Positions 17,119 to 27,155 of a stretch of 64,000 nucleotides of DNA are shown here, one piece after another. A program made the position numbers and the translations under genes. A model generated the notes under the pieces. That model was not told the DNA's origin. It did no database searches and was given only the letters and a program-made list of their open reading frames with translations. This DNA is from Sedimentisphaera sp050251615 (GTDB taxonomy: Bacteria; Planctomycetota; Phycisphaerae; Sedimentisphaerales; Sedimentisphaeraceae): the NCBI GenBank assembly GCA_050251615.1, contig JBFWMM010000001.1, forward strand, positions 62,001 to 126,000. The letters are read 5' to 3'. Each line of letters opens with the position of its first letter. Position 1 is the first letter of the stretch.

Positions 17119-18345
17119 TCAGTCAGTTATGATGCCTCCCGCAACGATATTATCATCATGAACGAGCACAAACCTGCCAAGCTCGGGTGTGTTGTTGAAA
17201 TTGTCGATGGCTATCGGTTTTTTCGTCTTGATAACGACTTCACCAATCTCCAGATTACCGAGCGTGGAGGAGTCGGTCTCAATCACTTCCAGCGTGGAGG
17301 AGTTGATGCGCTTCTCAATCGCTATTATTTTGCACTTTGTTTCCTGCGTTGCGCAACGGATAATGAGCTTGCCGGCGGCATCAAGCGGCCTTTTGCTCAT
17401 CCAGAACACTCTCGCGCGGACTTCGTCGGTGATGGTGGGCTCTGAGCCCTCAACACAGACAACATCTCCGCGGTCAAGGAAGAGCGCATCTTCGGTTATC
17501 ATTCCGATAGATTCGCCTGCGCCGGCTTCCGTTACCGTTTCGAGGAATTTCTCAACGCTCCTGACGCTCGTGTCGAATCCGCCAGGCAAGATTTTTATCC
17601 TATGGCCCGCGCTTATCCGCCCCGCTTCAACGCGGCCTGCGTTGATGCGCTTGTCATCTATCTTGTAAACGTCCTGAATTGGGAAAATCAGCGGCTTATC
17701 CTGTGCGGGGATGCTGCTTTTGAGGCTGTCGAGGCTTTCGAGAAACGTGGGGCCGTCGTACCAGTCCATGTTGTTCGAGCGGTGTGCAATATTCTCTCCG
17801 GAGAGTGCGGCGATGGGGATGTACATCAGCGGCTCAATGCCGATTGATGCAAGCCACGCGGCAACATCCGCCTGCACGCTTTCGTAGCGCGCCTTGTCGT
17901 AGCCGACGAGATCCATCTTATTCACAACCACAATCACCTGCCTCAAGCCAAGCATGCTCAGCATATAGGAATGACGCTTTGTCTGCTCTTTTACGCCTTC
18001 GTCCGCATCGACAATAAGAACTGCCGCCTCTGCCTGTGAAGCGCCCGTGATCATATTCTTCACAAACTCCACGTGCCCCGGTGCATCGATAATGACATAC
18101 TCGCGCTTGTCGGTTTTGAAGAACACCTGCGTTGTGTCGATTGTGATGCCCTGTTTGCGTTCTTCTTCGAGGTGGTCGAGCAGGTAGGCAAATTCGGTAT
18201 CGCGGCCGCGCGCCGCGCTCATCTTTTTCATTTCCTCGATCTTGTCCGGTTGCAGAGAATCCGTATCGTACAGGAGCCTTCCAATTAAAGTGCTTTTGCC
18301 GTGGTCAACATGTCCCACTATAACGAAATTGAGTACTTTGTTCAT
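17119..18345 (-). CDS. cysN: Sulfate adenylyltransferase subunit 1, GTPase CysN
   Basis: An EF-Tu-like GTPase that couples GTP hydrolysis to ATP sulfurylase (CysD), forming adenosine 5'-phosphosulfate. It has 408 residues. G1 is GHVDHGKST, G3 is DAPGH and G4 is NKMD. The G domain (about 1-215) is followed by two beta-barrel domains. There is no C-terminal APS kinase (CysC) domain, and no cysC or cysH gene is nearby. It is last in a three-gene minus-strand operon, 33 bp after the permease gene. AAAAGG precedes the ATG. Confidence 0.94.
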   Translation of the reverse strand: MNKVLNFVIVGHVDHGKSTLIGRLLYDTDSLQPDKIEEMKKMSAARGRDTEFAYLLDHLEEERKQGITIDTTQVFFKTDKREYVIIDAPGHVEFVKNMITGASQAEAAVLIVDADEGVKEQTKRHSYMLSMLGLRQVIVVVNKMDLVGYDKARYESVQADVAAWLASIGIEPLMYIPIAALSGENIAHRSNNMDWYDGPTFLESLDSLKSSIPAQDKPLIFPIQDVYKIDDKRINAGRVEAGRISAGHRIKILPGGFDTSVRSVEKFLETVTEAGAGESIGMITEDALFLDRGDVVCVEGSEPTITDEVRARVFWMSKRPLDAAGKLIIRCATQETKCKIIAIEKRINSSTLEVIETDSSTLGNLEIGEVVIKTKKPIAIDNFNNTPELGRFVLVHDDNIVAGGIITD

Positions 18346-18378
18346 TTATTCAACCTTTTCGCGGCGCACAGCGCCTTT

Positions 18379-19212
18379 TCAGGAGGTAAAAGTTTTTATC
18401 AGTGTAAAGAGGCCCAGCACGATCGTTATCACGCCGATAGCCAGTTTCATATTCTTCGAGCTCACCTTCTTCACCGTAAACGCGGAAAAAGGCACGCTGA
18501 GTAATGCACCAATGCACAGATACGGCGTGAGCGACATATCAAATGCGTGGCCCTTCTTGGCGAATAGATAGAGGCTCACTCCCACAAGGCAAGTTACTCC
18601 CTCGGCAAGGCTCGTTATCCCAATTGCGCTCTTTGAGTCAACGCCGCTGAGTATCTGGCCGCTAGTTACCACGGGGCCGTAGCCTCCGCCGGAGAGGCCT
18701 TTGTTGAAAGAGGCTATTATGCCGAGCAGCGTCATCTTGCGCCAAGAGAAGCGGAACGTGCGCTTAAGGCAGACCAATATTATGATACCCATCACAAGCA
18801 CTATTGTGCCGATGTATGTTTTGAGCCAGAACTTCGGTATGTTTACTGCTATGTATATCGCGGCAACCGTGCCAACAACGCTGCAAACCGAAAGCAGAAT
18901 AGCGATTTTAAGATGTAGCGGGGTGTTGCGCTTGAAGCTTTCAATATACCCCAAGCTGCTGAGCTGTTCTGCAATCTCGCGAGCGTTCATCGTATTCGGC
19001 TTCAGATTGACGTTGCCGCAGAAGTGATGCATAGTGGCGGCCGAAAGCCCGCTGAGCAGCTCGCTGAGCAGAATCGCCGGCACGATCTGTAATGGCTCAA
19101 AACCAAACAGAAGCATCAGTACGGGCGTCAGCGTAGTGCCGTAGCCCATACCCAGCGTCGAATCAACAAACTCGCAGACAAAGGCGATTGCAACTATAAG
19201 TGCACTTTGCAT
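18379..19212 (-). CDS. TauE/SafE family membrane permease
   Basis: A 277-residue integral membrane protein of the TauE/SafE (DUF81) family with about eight hydrophobic helices and the duplicated N- and C-terminal half pattern (FVDSTLGMGYGTTLTP; NKGLSGGGYGPVVTSG). Known members export sulfite or sulfoacetate, or take up small sulfur oxyanions. It sits between cysD and cysN with gaps of 21 and 33 bp. A role in moving sulfate or sulfite for the same pathway is therefore likely, but the direction of transport is inference. GAAGAGAT lies before the ATG. Confidence 0.85.
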   Translation of the reverse strand: MQSALIVAIAFVCEFVDSTLGMGYGTTLTPVLMLLFGFEPLQIVPAILLSELLSGLSAATMHHFCGNVNLKPNTMNAREIAEQLSSLGYIESFKRNTPLHLKIAILLSVCSVVGTVAAIYIAVNIPKFWLKTYIGTIVLVMGIIILVCLKRTFRFSWRKMTLLGIIASFNKGLSGGGYGPVVTSGQILSGVDSKSAIGITSLAEGVTCLVGVSLYLFAKKGHAFDMSLTPYLCIGALLSVPFSAFTVKKVSSKNMKLAIGVITIVLGLFTLIKTFTS

Positions 19213-19233
19213 AAAAATCTCTTCAAATTTTTC

Positions 19234-20046
19234 TTACATATATCCGAGTGAACGGAGCTTCTGCATCATATAGTCGTCCTCTTTGTCCTGCGCACGGCCG
19301 CTGCGCTCGCTGATTTTGGTCGTCTTCAGCTCTTCGATGATGTCGTCAACGCTGCATGCGTTTGAATCGACGGGCCCGCAACAGGTCTCGCAGCCGATGC
19401 TACGAAAGCGTTTGCCATCCTTTGCCAGATAAAGGCTCGGAATCGGGATGTTTTCCCTACGAACGTATTCCCAGATATCAATCTCACGCCAGCCAAGAAG
19501 CGGGTGTACGCGGAGATGTTCTTCTTCGGCGGCCTTGGTCTTGTACTGATCCCAAAGCTCAGGCGGCTGGTTCTTGTAGTCCCACTCAAAGTCTTCATCT
19601 CGCGGGCTGAAAACCCTTTCCTTCGCACGGATGCCATGCTCATCTCGCCTGATGCCGAGCAGAAGCGCCTTGAATTTCTTCTTGGCGATGGCCTGCTTGA
19701 GGGCAATTGTTTTGAGCTGATTGCAACAGTCGAACTTGCCTTTGTCGGGGCCCATGCCGGCCGCGATTGCCTCTTCGTTCCTCGAAACGATGAGGTCTAA
19801 ATCCCACTCCTTCGTGTATTTGTCGCGGAATTCATAGATCTCTTTGAATTTGTACGAGGTGTCGATGTGCATCACGGGAAAGGGTATCTTGCCGAAGAAG
19901 GCCTTACGGACGAGCCAGAGGAGTGTGGTGCTGTCTTTGCCGATAGACCACAACACCGCTATGTTGCGAAATTGGCTGTACGCCTCGCGAATAATAAAAA
20001 TGCTCTGATTTTCCAGCTTGTCAAGCTGAGAGTCAAGTTTGCTCAT
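19234..20046 (-). CDS. cysD: Sulfate adenylyltransferase subunit 2, CysD
   Basis: ATP sulfurylase catalytic subunit of the PAPS reductase-like ATP pyrophosphatase fold, 270 residues. The PP-loop is WSIGKDSTT, where many homologs read SGGKDS. The family stretches MHIDTSYKF, GIRRDEHGIRAKER, WREIDIWEY and SIGCETCCGPV are all present. It is first in the cysD-permease-cysN operon, with a good promoter at 20089-20116 and a leader of about 36 nt. The ATG is preceded by TTGGAATACC. Confidence 0.95.
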   Translation of the reverse strand: MSKLDSQLDKLENQSIFIIREAYSQFRNIAVLWSIGKDSTTLLWLVRKAFFGKIPFPVMHIDTSYKFKEIYEFRDKYTKEWDLDLIVSRNEEAIAAGMGPDKGKFDCCNQLKTIALKQAIAKKKFKALLLGIRRDEHGIRAKERVFSPRDEDFEWDYKNQPPELWDQYKTKAAEEEHLRVHPLLGWREIDIWEYVRRENIPIPSLYLAKDGKRFRSIGCETCCGPVDSNACSVDDIIEELKTTKISERSGRAQDKEDDYMMQKLRSLGYM

Positions 20047-20088
20047 TTTGGTATTCCAACTAACAAAAATGCGATTTCCAGTCCTGTG

Positions 20089-20116
20089 ATTATATCTAAC
20101 AGCTCTGCTTGTGCAA
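20089..20116 (-). promoter_or_regulatory. Promoter of the cysD operon
   Basis: On the minus strand: TTGCAC (20116-20111), 16-bp spacer, TATAAT (20094-20089). Transcription would start about 36 bp before the cysD ATG at 20046. No regulator site was recognised. Confidence 0.6.
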
Positions 20117-20255
20117 CCCGATTACGGCGCCCATTGCGTAATGACACCGGCAGGCAAACTGATTTCGTAATGCGGGAAGAGGTGTGTTGCGCGCCGCTGC
20201 AGATCGATCTTTGCGAAGTGTCGGGTATGTGCTGTCAATAGCGCCGGCCCCACAA

Positions 20256-21584
20256 TCACTTTTGCAGAAGCGTGCTTTCGATGCTCTTAACCTGTTCGGC
20301 GAAATCGTCGTCCTGTTCCATCAAGTTGCTGACCTTGTCGATGGAGTGCATCACGGTACTGTGGTCTCTGCGGCCGAGATGAAGGCCGATTTCCTCAAGG
20401 CTCATTCTGGTGAGTTTGCGGGCGAGATACATGGTAACCTGCCGCGGAATCATAATGGACTTACTCCGGCCTTTGCCCTTGATTTCGGGCTGTCGCACCT
20501 TATACAGGCGCGTAACCTCGTCGAGGATGTCCTGAATGTCGATGATTTTTAGCTGAGGCTCGGGTTTTTCTCCAAGCACCGCTCTTGCCAGTTCAAGGTC
20601 TATGTCGATGTTTTCGGTGCAGGCCATCGCGCTTATGCTTGTTATGGCGCCTTCAATTTCACGTATGTTTGTGCTGATGCGGCTTGCGATATAGTCGGCA
20701 ACATCTTCTGGTACGTGAACTCCGCGGATCTTGGCCTTTTTCTTCACAATAGCAAGCCTCGTTTCCACGCTCGGCGTATCGATACGTGCCACAAGCCCCC
20801 ATTTCAGGCGGCTGAGGATACGTTCGTCGAGGGAGGGTATTTCCCCTGGCGCCCTGTCGGCGCTGAGAACAATCTGCTTCCTCTGGCTGTGAAGCGCGTT
20901 AAACGTGTGGAAAAACTCGTCCTGCGTGCTTTCGCGGTCGCTCAAAAACTGCACATCGTCAAGAATCAGCACATCGGCACTACGGAAGTCCTCCTGAAAA
21001 GCGGAGAGATCGCCCTTCTCGATCGCCGCGACAAACTTGCTCACGAACGCCTCGCATGTGAGGAAGCGTATCTTGAGCCGCGGATTTTTCGATGCGATAT
21101 TCGCACAGATAGCGTGGAGAAGGTGCGTCTTGCCGAGACCGGCGTTGCTGTGTATGAAGAGTGGATTGTACGTTACGCCGAGCGAATTGCTTATCGCAAC
21201 GCAGCTGGCATGTGCAAGCCTGTTAGACTGCCCCACAACGAAGTTGTCGAAGGTGAGGTCAGGGTGGAGACGGTACGGAATATCATCGGATGACATAACC
21301 GCAGTATGCGCATTTGCAGTGCCATCTTTCTCATGCACGAACTCGACGCACAAGAGGTGCCCAGTTACCTTCTGCGCCGCAGAGGTAAACGCGTCCAGAC
21401 TGTTATCGCGAAGGAAATCCGCGATTGTCTGGGACGGGCATTTCACCTGAAGCGTACCGCCATCAAAGTTGCCGGGCACAAGCTCACTGTACCAGCCGCG
21501 CGCGTTGGCGGGGTTGGCTTTTCGAGCGGCATCGACGATCCTCTCAAACTTTACGGTTTCAGGCACTGATTTCTCTCTCTTCAA
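20256..21584 (-). CDS. dnaA: Chromosomal replication initiator DnaA
   Basis: A 442-residue AAA+ initiator. Domain I is about 8-75 (the GWYSELVPGNFDGGTLQV region), followed by a short domain II. The AAA+ core starts at YRLHPDLTFDNFVVGQSN. The Walker A reads HSNAGLGKTHL (about 145-155), with Ser and Asn in place of the usual first glycines. Walker B is VLILDDVQF. Domain IV ends with the signature GRRDHSTVMHSIDKV. The only suitable start is TTG 21584, just before domain I. There is no dnaN, recF or gyrB neighbour and I saw no DnaA-box cluster, so this is not visibly oriC. Confidence 0.94.
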   Translation of the reverse strand: MKREKSVPETVKFERIVDAARKANPANARGWYSELVPGNFDGGTLQVKCPSQTIADFLRDNSLDAFTSAAQKVTGHLLCVEFVHEKDGTANAHTAVMSSDDIPYRLHPDLTFDNFVVGQSNRLAHASCVAISNSLGVTYNPLFIHSNAGLGKTHLLHAICANIASKNPRLKIRFLTCEAFVSKFVAAIEKGDLSAFQEDFRSADVLILDDVQFLSDRESTQDEFFHTFNALHSQRKQIVLSADRAPGEIPSLDERILSRLKWGLVARIDTPSVETRLAIVKKKAKIRGVHVPEDVADYIASRISTNIREIEGAITSISAMACTENIDIDLELARAVLGEKPEPQLKIIDIQDILDEVTRLYKVRQPEIKGKGRSKSIMIPRQVTMYLARKLTRMSLEEIGLHLGRRDHSTVMHSIDKVSNLMEQDDDFAEQVKSIESTLLQK

Positions 21585-21603
21585 ACTGCAATCAATTCCG
21601 TTG

Positions 21604-21637
21604 AAAAAGGACGCCCTCCCGCAGGGGGGAGGCGCGC
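21604..21637 (-). terminator. Terminator between pfp and dnaA
   Basis: On the minus strand a GC-rich hairpin (CGCCTCCC with GGGAGGGCG, one bulge) is followed by TCC and five T (21608-21604). It lies just past the end of pfp and 20 bp before the dnaA start, so dnaA should have its own promoter or depend on read-through. Confidence 0.65.
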
Positions 21638-21659
21638 CCTTAGATTATAGCAAAATTAC

Positions 21660-22871
21660 TCAGACTTTCGGGTTATTGCCGAGATAGCCGGTTACGGGGA
21701 GCTTGCCGCAGAGCGGAAGCGCGTAAACCTTGAATGCCTCAGTGACACCGTTGCCGGCTTCGTTGATGAAGTTGTCGGGGAGGTCTTTTGTGAACTCGGC
21801 AACATTCTTCAGCTCAGTACGCTCAAATGTTACGCCGTAGTCCGCGCCTTCGCCGGTACGCTTCATGATGGCCGAGCCGCTGGGGTATTCCATGCTGAAC
21901 TCAACTGCCTTGTTGCCTGTGAGGCGGGCTTCCTTTACATCGCTTTCGCTCTGAAAGCCGGCGAATGAGCGCTGAAGATAGCCGAAGGTATCTGCGCGAA
22001 CACGCTTGATTCCTGTGCCTCTCTTGATCTGGCTTGAGAGGAAATCGGCGAGTGCGCCAGTGCCTGAGAGCTGTACGTTGCCATGTGCGTCAACTTCCGC
22101 GTTCTCCGCGAGCTTCTTCGCCCAGGTAACGCCATCCTTATCGCGTATGCCTTCGCTTACCGCGATTACGCAGCGACCGTACTTTGCGTAAACTTCTTTA
22201 ACGTCTGCAACGATCTTCTCGATTGAAACAGGCCTCTCCGGTATATATACCAGATGTGGGCCGTCATCTTCGCGTTGCTGGCCGAGTGTGGCGGCGGCGG
22301 TGAGCCAGCCTGCGTCGCGGCCCATGATAACGTCAATCTTCACGCCCGGAAGTGCGCGGTTGTCGAGGTCGTCGCCCATAACTGCGCAGGCGACAAACCT
22401 TGCCGCGGTGCCGTAGCCCGGGCAGTGGTCGGTTGTGCGGAGGTCGTTGTCGATTGTCTTGGGTACGTGGAATGCACGCATGTCGTAGCCGTCTGCTTCT
22501 GCCTGCTCGGCAATGATCTTGCAGGTGTTGGCGGAGTCGTTGCCGCCAATGTAGTAGAAGTAGCGGATATTTCTCTTCTTGCAGATTTCGAGGATGTTCT
22601 TGCAGTATGCTGCATCAGGCTTGTCTCTGCTTGAGCCAAGGGCTGATGAAGGAGAGCCTGCAACGATATTGAGAGTGTCGGCATCAATGTCGGTGAGGTC
22701 GATGAACTCATCCTTTATGATGCCGGATACCGCATGTACCGCGCCGAAAATCTTCTCTATGTTTTCGTTTTTCTGAGCTGCTTCAATTACGCCTGCCAGA
22801 GACGCGTTGATAACGCCCGTGGGGCCGCCTGACTGGCTTACAACCGCATTACCTTTGGGTGCTGATGACAT
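21660..22871 (-). CDS. pfp: 6-phosphofructokinase, pyrophosphate-dependent type
   Basis: Phosphorylates fructose 6-phosphate, probably with PPi (reversible) rather than ATP. It has 403 residues. The two diagnostic sites both match the PPi type: GGNDSANT (Asp where ATP enzymes have Gly in GGDGS) and PKTIDND (Lys where ATP enzymes have Gly). The MGRDAGWLTAAATL segment is also typical of this clade. The frame runs upstream to 22946, but ATG 22871 with AGGAAGGTG about 9 bp before it starts the family N-terminus (SSAPKGNAVVSQSGGPTGVIN). With pgi at the other end of the window it supplies upper glycolysis. Confidence 0.88.
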   Translation of the reverse strand: MSSAPKGNAVVSQSGGPTGVINASLAGVIEAAQKNENIEKIFGAVHAVSGIIKDEFIDLTDIDADTLNIVAGSPSSALGSSRDKPDAAYCKNILEICKKRNIRYFYYIGGNDSANTCKIIAEQAEADGYDMRAFHVPKTIDNDLRTTDHCPGYGTAARFVACAVMGDDLDNRALPGVKIDVIMGRDAGWLTAAATLGQQREDDGPHLVYIPERPVSIEKIVADVKEVYAKYGRCVIAVSEGIRDKDGVTWAKKLAENAEVDAHGNVQLSGTGALADFLSSQIKRGTGIKRVRADTFGYLQRSFAGFQSESDVKEARLTGNKAVEFSMEYPSGSAIMKRTGEGADYGVTFERTELKNVAEFTKDLPDNFINEAGNGVTEAFKVYALPLCGKLPVTGYLGNNPKV

Positions 22872-23347
22872 TTGAATACACCTTCCTGAATATGATGATA
22901 ATAAAAAACTTATTCTTTTACTTTCGGCGCAAGGCACCGGAGACATAAATTATATGAAAAAATCACGCGCTGAAAAGTAAAAACACGAGCGGTTTACAAT
23001 TGCCTGTGCGGAGAGACCGTTGGGAAATGTTTATCTCTTCAAGTATATATCGCCTCGCTGGAATTTTTCTCCTTGGTAAAGCTTTGATTTGGTTTATTTC
23101 GGAATTTCGGTAAATGCACGCATGGCAGCAAGCTATTTTTTGTTATAATTGTGTTCTCACGCCGGGAGCGATAAATCACGCCCGTGCGAACTCGCGAAGG
23201 GGCTTTTTTAGCCACGCACCTGTTATGTGAGACTGAGCAGTTTTTGCTTGTCTAATTGCGTAAATGTGCTATTATCATTTCAGGCGAAAGCCCAGTAAAC
23301 TCGTAGTGTATCAGCAGATATAAACCTTATAGAGAGGTAGAAATAGA
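22872..23347. other. 476-bp divergent intergenic region between pfp and kdsA
   Basis: It contains promoter elements for kdsA: TGTTATAAT (extended -10) at 23141-23149, and a better pair TTGTCT 23248-23253, 16-bp spacer, TATTAT 23270-23275. Around 23160-23190 is GGGAGCGATAAATCACGCCC, which resembles the GGGCGTGATGAATCACGCCC palindrome at 54677-54697. No gene was found. Confidence 0.45.
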
Positions 23348-24175
23348 GTGAATAGTTTCAGAATCGGAGATTTGCCGGTATCGCTTGGTGGCGAGATGTT
23401 TGTGTTTGCCGGCCCGTGCGTTATCGAGAGCAGGGATGTTTGTTTCACCGTGGCCGAGCGCCTGCGCGAAATAACCGAGAGCACCGGTATCGGAATCGTA
23501 TTCAAGGCCAGTTTCGACAAGGCCAACCGCACCAGCATCCACAGCTACCGCGGCCCCGGCCTGGAGGCGGGGCTTCGCGTGCTTGAGGAAGTGCGCCAGG
23601 AGACGGGGCTTGCCCTCGTTACCGATGTACATCTGCCCGAGCAAGCGAGCGCGGCAGGAGAGGTTGTCGATTGCGTTCAGATTCCGGCATTCCTTTGCCG
23701 CCAGACAGACTTGCTTGTCGCGGCGGCCGAATCGGGAGCCGTGGTAAACGTGAAGAAAGGGCAGTTCCTCAGCCCGTGGGAAATGAAGAACGTGGTCAAT
23801 AAGCTCGTTGAGGCTGGTAGCCGTGGCATTATGCTCTGCGAACGAGGTACATTCTTCGGCTATAACCGCCTTGTTAACGATATGGGCGCGATTATGGATA
23901 TGCAGGAGTTCGGATATCCGGTCATTTTCGATGCCACCCACAGCACCCAGCAGCCCGGAGGCCTCGGCAGCCAGAGCGCAGGGGCGAGAGAAAAGGCACC
24001 CGTTCTCGCGAAGGCCGCGATTGCGGCAGGCGCAAACGGCCTGTTTTTCGAGGTTCACCCCGAACCGGATGAGGCTCTCTGCGATGCGGCCTGTATGATG
24101 CGCCTCGACGACCTTGAAGACACGCTCATACAGTGCAAGCGCATATTCAACATAATCAGAGGGCGCGGGGAGTAA
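23348..24175 (+). CDS. kdsA: 3-deoxy-D-manno-octulosonate 8-phosphate synthase
   Basis: Condenses phosphoenolpyruvate and arabinose 5-phosphate to KDO-8-P for the inner core of lipopolysaccharide, so the host has an LPS outer membrane. It has 275 residues. The metal-dependent (class II) pattern is visible: Cys in AGPCVIES where E. coli has Asn, KKGQFLSPWEMKN instead of KKPQFVSP, and DATHS near the C-terminus. KASFDKANRTS is the substrate-binding loop. The start is GTG 23348 with GAGAGGTAG at 23332-23340. It begins a forward run of six genes with short gaps. Confidence 0.94.
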   Translation: MNSFRIGDLPVSLGGEMFVFAGPCVIESRDVCFTVAERLREITESTGIGIVFKASFDKANRTSIHSYRGPGLEAGLRVLEEVRQETGLALVTDVHLPEQASAAGEVVDCVQIPAFLCRQTDLLVAAAESGAVVNVKKGQFLSPWEMKNVVNKLVEAGSRGIMLCERGTFFGYNRLVNDMGAIMDMQEFGYPVIFDATHSTQQPGGLGSQSAGAREKAPVLAKAAIAAGANGLFFEVHPEPDEALCDAACMMRLDDLEDTLIQCKRIFNIIRGRGE

Positions 24176-24182
24176 GCGATAT

Positions 24183-25130
24183 ATGAGCAGGTACAAGTAC
24201 GTATTCGGCCCAGTTCCATCGCGCAGGCTCGGAGCGAGTCTGGGGGTGGATGTGTTGCCGCTGAAGACATGCACGCAAAACTGCATTTACTGCCAGCTTT
24301 GCGTAACGCAGGAGCCGGAAGTTGAGGTTAAAACGTATGCCCCACAGGAGGAAGTGCTTGCGGAGATCTACGCAAGGCTGAATGAGGGTGTGCATATGGA
24401 CTACATCACTTTCAGCGGCTCCGGCGAACCCACACTTCACAAAGCTCTCGGCGAGATGATATGCCAGCTCAAGCGCAACACGGACAAGCGCGTCGCCGTG
24501 ATAACCAACGGTACGATGCTCTGGAATGCCCGTGTTCGGGAGGCGCTGGCGCTTGCCGATGTCGTTATGCCGTCGCTCGATGCCTTCGATGAAGATTCTT
24601 TCGAGGTTATCAACCGCCCGCACCACAAAATCACATTTGATATGCTTATGGCAGGGCTCAAAGAGTTTCGAGCATCGTACAAAGGGCAGATGTGGCTGGA
24701 AATCTTTCTCCTGAAAGGGCTCAACGATTCGCCCGAACAGCTCGCGAAGATTAAGCAGCTCGTCTCTGATATTTCTCCGGACCGCATTCAGCTTAATACG
24801 GCTGTCCGTCCGGGCTGTGATAAGACGCTCGAACCGCTCAGCGATGCCGAGCTTGCCGCGGCCGCGGCCGTTATCGGCTATGACGCCGAGGGCATAAAGC
24901 TCAGCAGAAAAGCGAATCAGTCTGTTGAACAGTCAGCTCTGGCGGAGAGCATTCTGGCTATGGTCGAGAGGCGGCCTTGCAGCGCGAGCGATATTTCCGA
25001 GGGGCTTCAGGCGAATATGCTTGAAGTGAATCACGCCATTGACGAGCTGCTCAAAAAACAGCTCATTCAGACAGAATCGGTGGCAGGGGAGTTTTTTTAC
25101 AGAACTTCTGATGCCGAAAGCAGTATATAA
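24183..25130 (+). CDS. Radical SAM protein with C-terminal winged-helix region
   Basis: A 315-residue protein. The [4Fe-4S] motif is C-T-Q-N-C-I-Y-C (CxxxCxxC) near residues 29-36, with SGSGEPTL as the GGE-like SAM-binding segment. The opening YVFGPVPSRRLGASLGVDV is typical of the COG0731-type radical SAM family, which has no firmly known substrate. Residues about 240-305 look like a helix-turn-helix (CSASDISEGLQANMLEVNHAIDEL). It lies 7 bp after kdsA with GGGGAG overlapping the kdsA end, so the two are translationally linked. Its function is unknown; the context gives no clear substrate. Confidence 0.82.
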   Translation: MSRYKYVFGPVPSRRLGASLGVDVLPLKTCTQNCIYCQLCVTQEPEVEVKTYAPQEEVLAEIYARLNEGVHMDYITFSGSGEPTLHKALGEMICQLKRNTDKRVAVITNGTMLWNARVREALALADVVMPSLDAFDEDSFEVINRPHHKITFDMLMAGLKEFRASYKGQMWLEIFLLKGLNDSPEQLAKIKQLVSDISPDRIQLNTAVRPGCDKTLEPLSDAELAAAAAVIGYDAEGIKLSRKANQSVEQSALAESILAMVERRPCSASDISEGLQANMLEVNHAIDELLKKQLIQTESVAGEFFYRTSDAESSI

Positions 25131-25243
25131 CTTATACAATAGACATAATATAGTAGCAGGTTTATTAAGTGCTCCTCCGCATTATGAATACGCGGCGGCG
25201 CGGAAAAAGTACAACCTTACATTTTTACAGTGAGGGATTAAAA

Positions 25244-26161
<918 letters not shown>

Positions 26162-26207
26162 TGCACTGACGCGCGACGAAACAGGGGGCACCTATGGAGA
26201 ACGCAAA

Positions 26208-27155
26208 ATGAAAAATACATCAGATTTAGTAAAAAGAATCATAGACAGTTACAGCGACGAGAGCGCGGTAAACTTCTGTGAGAATAAAAATCTCCCCCGC
26301 AGGGACGAGATAGAGCATTGCCTTGTCTTGATACTTGAGCTGCTTTTCCCCGGCTACAGCGGCAGATATTCCGTCAAGCGGGATAATGTTGAGTACATTG
26401 TCGGCGGCCTGCTCAACGAAATCGAAGAGAAGCTCTGCCATCAGCTGCATCTTGCGCTGAAGTATGAATGTACGCACGGCGCTGCAATCGGCTGCGGCAA
26501 CTGCGATGAGGCGGCCGAAGAAGTGGTGCATGAGTTTCTCGATTCCCTGCCTGATATTCGCGAAGTACTAAAAACGGATGTTGAGGCGGCCTATGAAGGC
26601 GACCCCGCCGCCATGACGCGTGAAGAGATTGTGATAAGCTATCCGGGTCTGCTCTGCACCGCGATACACAGGGTTGCGCACGAGTTCTACAAGCGCGGCG
26701 TACCGCTGATTCCGAGGATTATGAGCGAATACGCGCATCGTATGACGGGCATCGATATCCACCCTGGCGCCATAATTGGCAAATTTTTCTTCGTTGACCA
26801 CGGCACCGGAGTCGTTATTGGCGAGACGGCCATTATTGGCGAGCATGTGAAGATATATCAGGGTGTAACGCTCGGCGCGCTCAGCTTCAAGAAAGATAAG
26901 GACGGCAACATCATAAAGGGTGGCAAGCGCCATCCTACAATCGGAGATCACGTAACCATCTATGCCGAAGCCACCATTCTCGGGGATGTTGTTATCGGGG
27001 AGGGTTCCGTCATCGCGGGAAACACGTGGGTGAAAGAATCCGTGGAGCCGGGAACCTCTGTTCGCAGTGTCGATCCGGAGCTTCTCATAAAAGGAATGCG
27101 CTGTGAATGCCCGAAACGGGCGCAGATTCAGCCCATGCAGACATCGGGGGATTAA
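26208..27155 (+). CDS. cysE: Serine O-acetyltransferase, long form
   Basis: Makes O-acetylserine from serine and acetyl-CoA. It has 315 residues, longer than the classic enzyme (about 270) because of an N-terminal helical domain of about 170 residues. The left-handed beta-helix of hexapeptide repeats starts near 175 (GIDIHPGAIIG, DHGTGVVIGETAIIG, KIYQGVTLGA). The catalytic His lies in FFVDHGTG. ATG 26208 has GGAG at 26195-26198; the frame extends back into cysK without support. It lies 46 bp after cysK and directly abuts nadA. Confidence 0.93.
   Translation: MKNTSDLVKRIIDSYSDESAVNFCENKNLPRRDEIEHCLVLILELLFPGYSGRYSVKRDNVEYIVGGLLNEIEEKLCHQLHLALKYECTHGAAIGCGNCDEAAEEVVHEFLDSLPDIREVLKTDVEAAYEGDPAAMTREEIVISYPGLLCTAIHRVAHEFYKRGVPLIPRIMSEYAHRMTGIDIHPGAIIGKFFFVDHGTGVVIGETAIIGEHVKIYQGVTLGALSFKKDKDGNIIKGGKRHPTIGDHVTIYAEATILGDVVIGEGSVIAGNTWVKESVEPGTSVRSVDPELLIKGMRCECPKRAQIQPMQTSGD

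Noticed and set aside
20047..23347. Replication origin beside dnaA
   Set aside because: No cluster of TTATNCACA-like boxes or AT-rich unwinding region was seen, and typical origin neighbours are absent.
23327..24286. Minus-strand frame of 319 codons opposite kdsA
   Set aside because: It is a shadow of kdsA codon structure, with no recognisable motif. kdsA is certain on the plus strand.
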